Shown piece by piece: positions 1 to 11,872 of a stretch of DNA of 64,000 bases; position 1 is the first letter of the stretch, and every line of letters starts with the position of its first letter. The notes beneath the pieces are model-generated. The model made no database searches. It was not told the DNA's origin and saw only the letters and a program-made list of their open reading frames with translations. Origin of the DNA: Usnea hakonensis. Lineage: Eukaryota; Ascomycota; Lecanoromycetes; Lecanorales; Parmeliaceae. The stretch covers positions 62,001 to 126,000 of the forward strand of contig BLJB01000052.1 of NCBI GenBank assembly GCA_013423325.1, read 5' to 3'. The translations under genes were made by a program, and so were the position numbers.

Positions 1-451
1 GGCAAAATGTTCATAGACGAGGTGGCATGAGCAAGATTTTTTGAAGCCTCAACATTGATCTTCCTGGCTTCCTCTGGATCGGCGTCACACTTGTCAGGGA
101 ATCTGTTGGCGGCGCCTGCTGGAGTGAGCAGATAGGAATTCATATGGGGAATGCACTGGGGTTGCAATACGCTTACAGTGGAATACCACATCAGGTCTTA
201 AGTTCAAGAAATTAGTCAAATCCTTCATTGTTAACAAGAAATAGATATTAGAGCTTCGAAAGAAATACTCACTTGACTTCTTGCAATGCTGACAAGATCT
301 CAGCTGGATCGAATAAGTTGATCTTGAGGGTTATAGGAGGGTTGGCTCGCGTGAAGCCAGTGCCCACGACCTGAAATATGGGAGTTAAAGCTTGTGACAC
401 CTGACGACCAAGGAATCCCGTGGCGCCGGTCACCAGTGCGGTTCTGACCAT
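1..451 (-). CDS. MAT2B-like RmlD/dTDP-4-dehydrorhamnose reductase family protein (3' end beyond window)
   Basis: NAD(P)-binding Rossmann protein of the RmlD family, closest in pattern to MAT2B, the regulatory beta subunit of methionine adenosyltransferase. Only the N-terminal ~100 residues lie in the window. Spliced exons on the minus strand are 451-273, 196-177 and 115-1. The nucleotide-binding loop TGATGFLGRQ is at residues 8-17. After splicing, the run PDVVFHCAANRFPDKC matches the family pattern 'PDVVIHCAAERRPD', followed by the INVEASKNLA helix. The middle exon is only 20 nt. The last acceptor is a tandem CAGCAG; using the distal AG gives His-Cys-Ala-Ala as in the family. The start is the ATG at 451. 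Family assignment is firm; the MAT-partner role is inferred from similarity and could differ in fungi. Confidence 0.75.
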
Positions 452-1455
452 GAAAGAGGTTCTTTCAATGATGATGCTGTATGAATGCTGGGTAAAAGAA
501 TGTGTCTAACGTTGAATGATGAAAAGATGGAAACACGATATCAAAAAGAAAAAAATTCTGGCAGTCATGCCAATAACCTCATCGTTATCTATGTATTGAC
601 CATTTGAATTCGCGGGTACATAAGGGGTGCTGGAGGTCCTAGGCAGCATCGAACTCTTCTCTACAGTCATCCATAAAGGACGGCTAGTAATGAAAAGATG
701 ATTGTCCAAGGCAGACGCGTTATCCAAAAATTCCCATACGATCCGAAGACCATAAGGAGTGGTCATAGTTGTAGTTTTCAACTAGCAAAAACGAGATCTC
801 GGACGAATCCTCACTGACGCTCGTCATGCCCTTGCACTCAGATGAAGAGGAAAAAAAAAAAAAAGAGAAACAAAATTTGTGAACAAGGAATTTATAGAGC
901 TTACGGGCTAGCGTGAATACCGGGTAGCTAGGGTGTATTCTGCTCGGCATGCAATTTGCTCTAGGGCTGACATATTATATTTGCTGGCAAATTTTTGCGT
1001 TTGCTTTGCTGTATTTCTTAGTAACTACTTGCCGTCATTCACTGTCTCTTTCAGTAGAATATGCCTATCTGCACTCTCCATTTCAGTCGACCCATTATAC
1101 CCGTTGTCACTAGTCCTCGTCGTCCTTGTCAGCATTGCCATGCCACCTCCTGACTTTGCGACAATTCCGACCGTGGTTGAATGTGGCTTTCTGCTTCCTT
1201 GTTCCCTAAGCCTTTCTGCAAATTCTGTCTCGAATTTCTATTTAGGCTTCCTTCCGTCATTGCAGTGCTAGTGATGTCGCTGTCTTGGAATGGCTGGCAA
1301 GGAAATAGCAGCTTTTGGATGGCCAGTGGAGAAAGGTGCCCTTTTCTCTACGCATGACCATGGAAGTCCAGGTCTCCAGCCCATGATTCCAACAAAGACG
1401 CCTTGTGAGCAGGATATTCATAGTAAATACCGGTTTGAGGAGGAGCAAATTACAA
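452..1455. other. intergenic, about 1 kb
   Basis: This lies between the start of the MAT2B-like gene and the stop of condensin, both on the minus strand, so it holds the MAT2B-like promoter and the condensin 3' UTR. Short open frames on both strands show no family resemblance. There is an A-rich run near 850-865. No other feature is seen. Confidence 0.5.
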
Positions 1456-4400
1456 CTATTCGTCCTCGTCATTCAGAAGCTCTTCCAACAAAGAGTCTTG
1501 TACTTCCGTTATGCCTTCGTCTTCCAAACCTTCCATATTAACATCCTCTTCGTCAGCCATAACCAATTCTTCCACCTTTTGCTCCTGTAAAGTAGTCAGG
1601 CCGCCGTCTCCTGCAGCCGCCTGCGTATCCTCTGACTCTCGCACGACTTTCTCTGCTTCTCCCAAAGCTCTGCTCAAGGCTGAATGCAATTTGTTGAGAG
1701 CATTTCGGGAGGGCGCGTCTTGGGCGATGTTTTTGTCGATAGCTCCTGCAACAAGCTCAGTCGTGCTTTGCAGCTTCTTGGTCTTGGAAATTGCGCTTAT
1801 GTATAGCTTGCCGAGCATGGCTATAACTGCTTTCTTCCCTTCTTCTGTGTCACCCATTAGCACCATCAGAGCCTGCTAGTGATCGTCGAAATCTCTCACT
1901 TGAACATCCATGGTTTACAGCCTCTTCCAAAAGCCTCGCTGCCAAATCAAGGTGGATTTCACAGTCTACAGCCCTGACTTCACTCTTTCCAGCCTCGTCC
2001 CAGCTGATGGACGCTTCATCTTGGACCACCAATTTTCGCGCATCCGTCCAGTCCACTAGCATATTTCCAACGGTAGCGACCCCAACCATTTCCTCACCCT
2101 CTTCGAGCTCTTCGCTCATGTCTACCAGCAAATGCATGACACCAGCGGCAATGCTTGCCATTCTTTCCATATTCTCTCTCCGACTGTGGCAGTATACTGG
2201 TAGGAAGTAGCTCAGAGCTTGCCTTAGCACAGGGTTGTCTTGAGTAGCTGGATCAAAATAGCAAACAACGAGTTGCTTAAGCAGATCTTCGTCTTGTATA
2301 GCTGAAGTCAGCATCAATTTACAGAGAGCAATTGTGGCGGCTGCTTGTACGTCAGGAGTATGATTTGCTTTTATGCCTTTGGCAAAAACTTTGAATATCG
2401 ATTTTTGTGAGGCTAAGTCAGCGTTTGTTGACATGATAAGACTTGGATGAATTGTCAAGACATCGGCAAGGATATGGATTGCGGTGACCTGAAGGGCATC
2501 GTGCCCTTTCATAAAACAGTGGATAAAAAGGATCAAATTTCCATCAGCAAGCGTCTGCGGCGAAGCCTGGTCAGTACTTCGTTTAACATCTGCAGGTTGT
2601 TTCACGTGCCTTGTCTAGAAAACAGCATAGACCCAAGCATAGAAGCCCTCGTTCTCTGATCGGAGCTTCATGGCTTCGAACGGCTGGTACGACGAGATTG
2701 TTAAGCATTGTGACCAAGTGTACGTTCTGCTGCAGATTTCCCCCAATATTCTGCAACATGCACTGCGCTATGTGCAAGCACTTCATGTTGATCATGATCT
2801 CTTTTATGGCTTTGGCCTCGCCATCTTCGGCACTCTTGGCTTTGGTCGGCGTACTGTCACTGATTTCTGAAAGCGCTGAGTGGAAGCTTTCGTCTTCATC
2901 ATTGGCCACTGATTCATCAACAGCGATAGCATCATGCACCTCTGCTACCGCCTCAAGCACAACACCACAGAATTCTCTTTCTCCTGCAACTTCCCTTCCA
3001 CAAATCTCGCGGAGTACCTCAACGGAGAGCTTTGTTATTTCATCTGGCATTTCTGCGATGGCTACCGTTTCCCTTATAAGCGCGAACATTTTCCTTCTAC
3101 CAACTTCGTCGCTGTAGTCCAAGGTCTTCGCAATGTGCAGCAGCTGCTCCACGATGAATTCTTGTTCGACGGTATCCTCTTCTTCGCCGCTTTCGTTTCT
3201 ACTATGGTTCCGTCGTAGGCATTCGACTAGGCTATTTATGTATCTCTGGAGGAAAAATGCAAGCTTTGTCACTTCTGGCATTTTTTCTTCAATTGGTGTT
3301 CCATACTCGACACCGGGGGGCTGACGACAATAGTCGTTGAAAGACCTAGCCATAAAAACACTTTCAGGAGTCAGGTGGTGCCAAAACGGATCTTGAAAGC
3401 TGATGGCTCCTTGATAGTCCAGCCGCCCGCGCCAAAACTTCTCCATGGCTTCCAAAGCTATGCCACCTTCAACTCCGGAGTTGAGGACGTCAATTCGCTC
3501 CAGTAGCTCTAACAAACCATCAGTATTGGGTGCTACTGCTTCCTCACTTGCACCATTTTCATGAGCTGGCCGCGGACCCGCACAGTCTTCAATCCAGCGA
3601 TCATAGAAGAGTCTAGCAGTCGCTTTACGGACATTCTCATCACGATCACGCAGGCCCCAGCGGAGCAGTTTCTCTCTCATAGACAAAGACAAATGACGGA
3701 AATCTCCAAGTGCAGGTAGCAGACGAGAGTACAATGCTCTACGGGTGGCCGGATCGAGGTCTCGAGCACGCTCTAAGAGGTACGGCAAGGTTCCTGGTGT
3801 CAAAGGTAGATTGAGCAGAAGAGAACGGCGGACATCCGCACTAGGATCATTTTGAAGAACATCGAGCAATTTTCCCAACAACCCACTTGCGTCTTCATCG
3901 TCGCTATCGGCATTTGCCTGGTCTCCATTGTCCTCATTGCCAGCTAACCGGCCCAGGCCCAGGACAGCCTGGACACGGACCATCGATTCTTTGTCCCTGA
4001 TACGTTTGAGAAGCCCCATCTTCAAAAGGTGAAAACAGTCATCATCAATTGTGTCCAGAGAGTTGATGATTTGAGCAACAAGCTGAGTCGAGCGGTAACG
4101 GACTGTCTTTTCCTTCGAGGCTAGGAAATGCAGTAAGACAGACATAACATGGGACGTCAATCGCGTACTCGCAGTCTCAGGAAATGACTGCGTGTCATCA
4201 ACCTCGGATTCAGTGATCAAAGAAGCGTCTGCGAACTTTTAGCTGCTTGAACAACGGCTCCAGCGTGACCGGGTCTCTTCACCTTTCTCACTTGCATAGC
4301 GCAAAAAGCTCCCCAGAAAGCGAACTGCCCTGTCGCCTACAGCTTCGCTTTTCTTTACACCCACCAAACGAACCACGCACCGTGCGATTTCTACGTTAAA

Positions 4401-4688
4401 ATCGTCTTCGTCGAATTCTTGTCGACCAGGTTTACTGGGTCGCGGAGGTCCGTAGCAGCAAGCCTCTTGGATCTTTCTCAATCCTACAACCAGCTTTCGG
4501 TGTCCTGCTGCAGACTTTTGCGCGTCGCTGAAGACACTGCAGATCTGTGCACGCAAAATAGATGTAGGTCCTTCCCCCGGCACGACGATCGGGGAGGTGG
4601 AGGATTTCCGCGAAGTTGACGTTTGGGTGGATGGCTTGTGAGCAGCTCGCGTGGTCGTTGGCGTTCGCGCAGATATCCTACTAGGCAT
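1456..4688 (-). CDS. YCG1: Condensin complex subunit CAP-G / Ycg1 / Cnd3
   Basis: HEAT-repeat subunit of the condensin complex, which compacts mitotic chromosomes with the Smc2/Smc4 ATPases and the kleisin. Exons are 4688-4283, 4228-2610, 2554-1919 and 1872-1456, giving 1025 residues, the usual size for fungal CAP-G. A Ser/Thr/Arg-rich head precedes HEAT repeats (for example TVRYRSTQLVAQIINSL and VRVQAVLGLGRLAG). The conserved stretch CLGLCCFLDK joins LADGNLILFIHCF across intron 2, and the tail is acidic, ending NDEDE. Intron 2 (2609-2555) has a GC donor and a good ACTGAC branch site. Intron 3 is only 46 nt. The start at 4688 (MPSRISARTP) is preferred over an in-frame ATG 57 nt upstream because the extra residues look like leader. 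The gene is head-to-head with the cysteine synthase across 248 bp. Confidence 0.92.
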
Positions 4689-4936
4689 TTTGATGGAGGT
4701 TGAGGTGCTTGAACAATCGCCTACACAATAGAGTACTGGCAGCAATCTAATGAGAAATCAACAAACAAGGGGATGGCGTGGCAGCGGCACGTATAACCGC
4801 GCGGCCACACGCGGCAAAGTGCGTCATTTTCCATCTTCAATTTTACTCTGAAAAGCAATTTGTGTATTGATATATTCGCATCTTGTCTTTAGTCACACAT
4901 AAAACCGCTCTCCATAAATGTGCCACATAAGACGCT
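4689..4936. promoter_or_regulatory. short divergent promoter, condensin / cysteine synthase
   Basis: The two start codons are 248 bp apart and point away from each other, so both promoters and 5' leaders must fit here. It includes a GC-rich block around 4797-4820 (cgcggccacacgcggc). No specific factor site is assigned. Confidence 0.5.
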
Positions 4937-6117
4937 ATGTTAAGACAGAGCGTGCGTAGATTGACCAGCACAACGCACAAATCCGCAGAAGTGGCTTCAA
5001 ACATGTCAAACCAATATGGGATACATTTAGCTAAAGTACAAGGACATGTGAATGGCTTTGTTGGAGGTGAGCTTAGTCTTGAAATTCTCTGCCATATGAA
5101 TGGGCTGACAACGGTCCAGCCATTGGCAATACTCCCCTCATTCGCCTCAAAAAGCTGTCTGACGAGACAGGTTGCGAGATCTTGGGCAAAGCTGAATTTC
5201 AAAACCCTGGAGGCAGCGTGAAAGACCGCGCAGCATTGTATGTGGTCAAAGATGCCGAAGAGAAGGGCCAACTGCGCCCAGGAGGCACCGTCGTTGAAGG
5301 CACTGCAGGAAATACAGGTATTGGTCTGGCACACGTTTGCAGGTCAAAAGGGTACAAATTGGTGATATACATGCCGAATACACAGTCACAAGGAAAAGTC
5401 GATTTGCTGAGATTGCTCGGTGCTGAGGTCTATCCTGTACCGGCTGTCGCGTTCGAGGATCCTGAGAATTACAATCATCAAGCCAAACGACACGCAGAGC
5501 GATCAGACAATGCAGTGTGGACTAATCAATTTGATAATGTCGCAAATCGGAGAGCCCATCTAGAGACAACGGGACCAGAAATATGGAACCAGACAAATGG
5601 CAAGATTGATGCTTTTACATGTGCGACTGGGACTGGTGGCACATTAGCTGGTGTCACGAGATACCTGAAAGACGTTTCAGACGGGAGGGTCAAGACGTTC
5701 TTAGCTGATCCTCCAGGAAGTGTACTGCATTCATACATCATAAGTGGAGGCCAACTGAAGGAACGGACGGGCTCCAGTATCACAGAAGGTATTGGCCAGG
5801 GTCGGATCACGGACAATCTGAGTCCAGATGTAGATCTCCTGGATGGTGCATTACATATCAGCGACGAGAGAAGTATTGAAATGGTGTATCGATGTCTCGA
5901 TGAAGAAGGACTCTACTTGGGCGCAAGCTCGTGTTTGAATGTCGCTGCGGCGAAGGAAGTAGCAGAGAAGCTGGGACCGGGGAGAACAGTGGTGACAATA
6001 CTCTGTGACGGCGCATACAGATATGCAGACCGACTTTTTTCACGAAGCTGGCTTACGAATAAAAACCTCCTGCGTGCTATCCCGCCGCACTTAGAAAAGT
6101 ACGTTGTGCTGCCTTAG
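4937..6117 (+). CDS. Cysteine synthase (O-acetylserine sulfhydrylase) family, probably mitochondrial
   Basis: PLP-dependent fold-type II enzyme of the CysK/CysM family, which makes cysteine from O-acetylserine and sulfide. Exons 4937-5066 and 5120-6117 encode 375 residues. The first ~35 residues are Arg/Ser/Thr-rich without acidic runs and resemble a mitochondrial presequence ([16 protein letters not shown]). The core begins [13 protein letters not shown]. Lys78 in NPGGSVKDR is the expected Schiff-base lysine, followed by the substrate loop [12 protein letters not shown] and the phosphate-binding GTGGTLAG. The tail is longer than in bacterial CysK. It matches the fungal 'cysteine synthase 2' group rather than the main cytosolic enzyme, so the physiological substrate is less certain than the fold. 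It is convergent with the TRK gene. Confidence 0.9.
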
Positions 6118-6479
6118 AATCAGATGATATTTTGTGCCCAAGAGGGACTTATCATTCATGTGTTACATTTTCCATGAACATATTTCTTTGCTTTTGTAAG
6201 TCTTAGCAGTGGCTCGATATCACGCATGTACCCAAAGTCAAGGGCATGTAGGAATCCGCAAATCCAGCAATAAATACCCCAAACTTTAAGGGTGGCGCAA
6301 ACATGGGCTCGTACCACAGATATTCTGTAGGTTTTGAAATAGTGCCTCTTGTTCATGTACTCGTACCCTTGTCACCCGTCCACAAGAGCGACCCCAAGTC
6401 TCAAACTCCGCGCTCAAATAACAACTACCATGTCATTGATTTTCTTTACACTCGTTGACGCCCAAGAATAGATATGACC
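6118..6479. other. intergenic between convergent genes
   Basis: These 362 bp hold the 3' UTRs of the cysteine synthase (+) and the TRK transporter (-). Nothing else is recognised. Confidence 0.5.
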
Positions 6480-9434
6480 TCATCCCCGAGGCGAATACTC
6501 ACCATTCGCAGCTCCCTCACGTGCTCTAGCTCTAGGCCCCTCTGTCAATCCAGCCATCAAAATCCCAAGCTCTTTTTGGGGGTGCCCTGAATGGTGGGTT
6601 TGTTGCTCTGACCTGCCTTTCACTGCATCTTCATCACGACCTGAAGCGATCGCAATGTCCGGCGCTTCCATGGCTGCCGAAGTAGACCTGGATACTGGCC
6701 CTGCAGTCGGAGTCCGGCTGGACATTGTTCGCCCCATTGGCTCCAGATTACTGGTACTTGAATTCCGTCTCTGCACCCGCTTGGCTGCATCTTGATCTTC
6801 CTTTTTGTGTAGCGAGTCACTAGGCAGGAGTACAGCGCGATCTAGCTCATAAGGTAGCCCACGATGTCGCCCTCGAATCTGCATAGCAATGATCACGAGC
6901 TTGGATACCACAGAAAACTCCGCGGAAAATGATGCATCAATCCCAGGGTAGCCCAGGGATAGGCCAACGGTCCCGTAAGCCGAGACGATCTCGAAGAGAA
7001 CCGAGAACAGGGTAAAGGCATACTCGTTTGTATTAGATAGCCGATCGCCCTCAGCAATTGCGATGATGAACATCCCCAGAAATATGTACCAAAGATCAAA
7101 ACTTAACTGTCGACGCAAATGAGCGCCAACGTAGCTGGGTTCCTTTTCATCTTCGGTTTCTTCATTTGGCGATCCATATATCCCGAGACTCTTCTCTTCA
7201 TACACATTTGTGCGCCGTACCGAGATAGCAATCGGGAAGACCGAGATATACATCATAATCATGTATGACACTTGAATTCCTGGGTGGAGATCTGCTAGAT
7301 TTACGGAGGCAAAGCCTGCCGTACGCGTACTCGCAGCTTGAAATAATCCGTTTAGCACCCTGTAGCCTGCCGGATTAATACTGGTGAGCGCGGAATCATG
7401 GAGCTATACCAGAAGTCAGCCTTAATTGTGATTGAATTTATAGCATAGCTTACATCGAGTACGATGAAGAAGATGATGTCGAGACCGTTGAGGATAACAA
7501 GAATCCAAAATAGCCACCATGTTGCTGTATTTGGGAAGAGCAAGGTGAAGCAACGTCTTGGATGATCTAACAAAAATTTGAGTTCTTCCCACACGCCACT
7601 TTCTTTGGGCACAAATCTTGAGGCGATGTAGATGACAACTCTGAGCATGCAGGGAAATCCTGTATTTCCAATAATGATAAGGAAGGATCCGAGAAGAAGT
7701 GGTACGACCGCTGTTTGGAACGACTCCATGGAATCTGGTGTGAGTGTAAACCCCAGGTCATTGAACAAGGATGCAGAAGTAAAGACGCCCCTAGAGCCTG
7801 CATTAAACCCATAATTCAGGACCCCGGAGACAGAAAACCATACCACCAGACCCTCGACTGGCCATCACTGTCTACCACAGGTCCCCATGTGGTGCTACGC
7901 ACTATCCAAGGTAGAAGGACAACTACGCCGAGAAGGTGGAATACGACATAGTAAGCTTGCCAAGAGCTTGTTAGCTTCATGGACTGGCACTAAAAAGGTG
8001 CTCTCGGCACTCACAGACAAGAACAACAGCTAATGTCTTTAGGGAACGATACTCAATGCCTCCGAGTTCTTCTCTTTGTTCCTCAGTCAGATCTACGAAT
8101 GCGGAATTCCTTCCTATCGTGGGTTGCCAGCTGAGGTATGGTGTAGCTGGTTCGTTCTCCTTCGAAGCCCACCCTTTGAGGCTTGAAAATGTTCCGGTGC
8201 GGGCTCTTGTACGAGCGGACGGAAGCGGAACTTCATCTGCAGGTGACTTAGGGTTCTCCAAGGTACCGCTTTTCCGAGAGGACAGCTTGGGAAAGGTCGC
8301 CGAATTTGCGCCTAGACGTGGACGGTGAGGCTCGTCTATAGTGACAATCCGCTTCATCGGATTGCCGTTGAGCATCCCCTTTCGTTCAACAGGACTTGTG
8401 GGTTGATGATCCACTTGCCCATCGTCATCCGAGTCTAGCGGTTCCGGCACACTACCGCGGTCGAAATCACGGGGGCCGGGAATACGTAACGCTCCTTTAT
8501 CTTTTGGGTTCCTTTGATTTTCTAGGATGGCAATATGTTGTTCGGGACTCAAATGTTGCGGTAACATCTTTGGTGCGGCATTATCTGGCTCCGGACCCTC
8601 AACTTCGTCTGCAAAAGTAACGTCACGACGAAAAGTTGGCGGATTCAAGGGCGGCAAGTTGATGGCATGATCGACGACTTCAGTTTTCTCTCTTTCAGAC
8701 ATGGATGATTCGCTACCACGATCTTCCGCAATGTTCGGTTTCTTTGTCTGGCTGCCATTCTCACGTCTTTGTTTAAGGGCATCACCATCGTGCAACACGA
8801 CAATACTACGACCTCGGACGCCCTTCTCTGCCAGACTAGGATCCATATCGTCCTTGGGCTCCGTTCTGGTCCGCGACCGAGTACGTCGAAAGTTACGAGC
8901 CTCCCTCACCACGTTTTGGAAACGACGCTCGAACCAGTATAACCGGACGAATACGACAAATGTATTTATGAAGATTGGCGTACAGATCATCCCCAGGAAA
9001 TAGAAAACGAGCTGCGCAGTGAATTAGAGACGGACTACTGGTAGATGAGTGGACGTACCTACTTGCTGATACGTGTTGAGGCTATTGATATTGACCCTTG
9101 GGAGGTTCAGCATGCAATAATTTGCCACTAAGACAAAAAAACCTACGTATTGAGACCACTTTGCGTGGCGGATCCGCTGGCGAAGAAAAGTGCGTCGATG
9201 TATGGCAAACCTCCGGCCGGATACAGTAGGATTGATCCAACGATAGTGATGGACAGGATATAAAGATCTGTGGAAATAAGACGAAATGATTAGCATGTAG
9301 GATAGCGGGCGTAGACTGAAAAGCTGGGGAGACAGACAATGTATGGTGATGAAATTAAGGCGGTGCTTCTTGAAGAGCCAGCCTGGATAGTGGGCCTTGA
9401 TCCATTCCCACGACTCTAGAAAGGGACCCAACAT
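6480..9434 (-). CDS. TRK1: TRK-family high-affinity potassium transporter
   Basis: Plasma-membrane K+ transporter of the Trk/HKT superfamily. Seven exons (9434-9338, 9267-9147, 9096-9063, 9011-8015, 7955-7844, 7790-7454, 7403-6480) encode 873 residues. The four pore loops are all recognisable: SATQSGLNT near residue 65-73, NDLGFTLTPDSM near 463-475, STRTAGF near 590-597 and AYGTVGLSLGYPG near 705-718. Between the first and second repeats lies the long charged cytoplasmic loop (exon 4) typical of fungal TRKs. Exon 3 is only 34 nt. Exon 1 ends at a weak donor, GTCTGT, chosen because it alone yields FITIHYLYIL in frame. The C-terminal tail is Ser/Arg-rich and disordered. The frame is open upstream of the ATG, but that stretch looks like leader. 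Confidence 0.92.
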
Positions 9435-10389
9435 GATCAGCAGGGCTATCTTGTCCTGTCGTGTCCCGCACCCGCCAGAATCGTGGGAAGAGACTAATAT
9501 CTGATGGTATGGTGCTCCAAGAGACGGAGCTGAGGGGAACAAATTGGGCGGGGAGAGGGGAGGGGAAGAGGCAAAGGTTATCGCAAGACCATGTTGCGAT
9601 GAGCACGTGGGTCTCGCCAATTGTGCGTATAATGCAAAAGGAAAGTCATGGTTGCTGGAGAGAAGAAGGTTTGAATTATCGAGAATGAGAAGAACGAAGC
9701 TGACAGGGATGATGATCAGGTTCTCGCAATGCCAATGCCAGCAAGTGGACAGAAATAATTGAGGATTGCGGCATTGAAACGCCAAGCGAAAAGGGTCAAA
9801 GATAAAATTATCATAAGTAGGTAGTTCATAATTCATAAATCTGGCGGGCCCTTATCGCCGTCCTTTTATGTACTTTCCCTTAGGTACCTAGGTACTCGTA
9901 TCTCGCAGGTCAAGGTGTTTGTCCCAAACAACATCTTTGGAACATCTGCAATCAAGTGAATTCTGTATACATGCCCCGCGGACCATATCTGCTTACCCAA
10001 GGGTCTGTGCCCACAACATAAGTGCTACTCCGTATAGCCTCCACTGTCGAATACCTTACTTTGTACGTCAAAAACATTGGTGCATTGAAATCTCAAATGA
10101 CAGATATTTCAGCCACGGGAGGAAGTCGAAAGGGAAAGATGGACTGAATTGACTGGCCTTGGTCATGGTTATACGTCATCTTAGCGGTTTTCTCTCTCTC
10201 CAATTGCTCTATGAAGAAGGAATATCCCGAATGGCGTTGACACCTTTTTCCTACGGCGCCAGTATCTCAGTATCTGTACTTGTATGAGCGCGCGTTGTAC
10301 AATTAATACGACATGCCCAGATGTCTGTCTTTGCGTAAATTGTGTAGCAATTTGGGGGCTCTGTTTGCTGTTCGCCGCCTTTTATAGCA
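9435..10389. promoter_or_regulatory. divergent intergenic region, TRK / hypothetical
   Basis: This is the promoter region for two outward-facing genes. It contains a TAGGTACCTAGGTAC cluster at 9878-9900 and one copy of the dispersed 9-mer TACTCCGTA at 10026-10034. The minus-strand frame open from 9836 into the TRK ATG is judged to be leader, because the encoded residues are low-complexity and unlike the family. Confidence 0.5.
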
Positions 10390-11796
10390 ATGTGTCGGAT
10401 CAGGTTCGGTCTCACAGGTGTTTACTTCGATCCATTGGAGCCAAGCCGTCCCCGAGAAGAGTCATTCCAGCCGTGGACTGTCACTGTTCCTCCATTGCCT
10501 CATAGCGAGCAAGAGCATGCTGTGCTAAAGTCGATTAGTGATGGAGCAATCACAGAGAAGACCCTAACAGCAAGCGGACATATAAAGAACCGCCAAGATA
10601 TTACCAAAACTCCTCTTGATTCCTCATCATCAGCGAGAAATAAAAGAAATGGACTTCTGGCAACAAGTGCAGGAGGAAATCACGTATGTGTAGAGATTGA
10701 GCGGGATCGGCATTCTTTATCCTCATCGTCGTCACTAAGCTCGTCGTCGTCCTTGTCGTCGTCATCGTCAGTGTCTTCGCCACCGTCCAGCGACGAAGAC
10801 CAGGTTCGAAAAGCGGATAAAGGTAAAAGAAGCCTCCGAGGGTCGAGGCCCCCGAAGCTAGTCAGCTCGCAGATAACACAGAGAAACAACAGCAATCAGT
10901 TTAAACGACACACTTACACACCTCCCAGAGAACCGACTAAACCTCCTCCTGCTAAGAGAGTCAGATTTGCAATGGACGTTCAGGAGAGAACCACACCGAG
11001 CGATGACGCAAGTGACACCTCAAGCCCACGTTCCTCTGACGACTCTTACACCGACCCTCCATCGCCAACAGAGCCATACGATGCCTTCGCTGGATATTAC
11101 CGTGCACCGGGCGCTTCCAGATTCAAGCGCTTGAGTGGACATATCGCAAGATCGGGGATTCAATTGCCACCAGACAAAGTGATTAACGCTGAGCGTTTCG
11201 ATGGTCTCCTCGATTGTGTCCTTGATAGCGAAGACGGCAGCGAGGTTGACGTTCAAAATCTCCCAATCAAGGGACGTCCACCGAGGACCCTACGAGCTAC
11301 CGCAAAGGGTCAAAATCCGAATTGCCGACATCGCCAAAATGATGCAACACTACCTTCTCGGTCGGCGGTTTCTGGCACAGTCTTAGACCCGTCTCTGCTT
11401 ATACCTGGCGGACTTCAACGAAACATCAACACTGGACTGGATTCAGAGCGGTCTCATGCGAGCCAAAAGCAGCCTATGCCGTCGCTCCGATCAAACGGTC
11501 ATTTACGCTATTCAAAGCTGCGGTCTGGCAAGAATCTTCCTGAGCCTATATTTGTCGTCAGACCAAGGCTTCTGTCAAGTATTGACGAGCCAAGAAAGCC
11601 TACGGACTTGTTGGGTGGTAGGAGACATGGCAGCGGCACTCCACAGAGCTTGAAGGAGGACCCGAGGAAGACCTCAATGCCTCGTCCGGCTCAGATTAAG
11701 GCTGCAAAGCGAAGCGAAAACGCCAGACACAACCGCCCTGTAGTCGGCGAGGAAACGAAGAGAGATGGAAATTTCATAGAGACTCGGGACCGCTGA
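10390..11796 (+). CDS. Hypothetical disordered Ser/Pro-rich protein, 468 aa
   Basis: An uninterrupted 468-codon frame, far longer than random frames here, so probably a real gene; I do not recognise the family. It starts MCRIRFGLTGVYFDPLEP. Residues ~112-135 are a serine tract with scattered Leu/Val encoded by TCN/AGC triplets, followed by an acidic patch and then Lys/Arg/Pro-rich sequence (for example PPAKRVRFAMDVQER). A small patch, APGASRFKRLSGHIARSG, may be ordered. No membrane segment, signal peptide or catalytic motif is visible. The composition suggests a nuclear or cytoskeletal scaffold, but that is only a guess from composition. The stop is 76 bp from the stop of the convergent MPP6-like gene. 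The start could lie further in. Confidence 0.55.
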   Translation: MCRIRFGLTGVYFDPLEPSRPREESFQPWTVTVPPLPHSEQEHAVLKSISDGAITEKTLTASGHIKNRQDITKTPLDSSSSARNKRNGLLATSAGGNHVCVEIERDRHSLSSSSSLSSSSSLSSSSSVSSPPSSDEDQVRKADKGKRSLRGSRPPKLVSSQITQRNNSNQFKRHTYTPPREPTKPPPAKRVRFAMDVQERTTPSDDASDTSSPRSSDDSYTDPPSPTEPYDAFAGYYRAPGASRFKRLSGHIARSGIQLPPDKVINAERFDGLLDCVLDSEDGSEVDVQNLPIKGRPPRTLRATAKGQNPNCRHRQNDATLPSRSAVSGTVLDPSLLIPGGLQRNINTGLDSERSHASQKQPMPSLRSNGHLRYSKLRSGKNLPEPIFVVRPRLLSSIDEPRKPTDLLGGRRHGSGTPQSLKEDPRKTSMPRPAQIKAAKRSENARHNRPVVGEETKRDGNFIETRDR

Positions 11797-11872
11797 TCTG
11801 GGATGTTTGATCTCTGGGACAAGTATGCTCGCAAAGACTGGAAATGGTACACTTTCACTCTTCAACATCAAT

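Noticed and set aside
506..1271. Several 60-110 codon frames on both strands
   Set aside because: They overlap in opposite directions, lack family patterns and splice logic, and fit 5'/3' flanks.
9435..9836. In-frame N-terminal extension of the TRK gene
   Set aside because: Open by chance; residues are low-complexity and TRK proteins begin near MLGPFLESWEWIK-like sequence.
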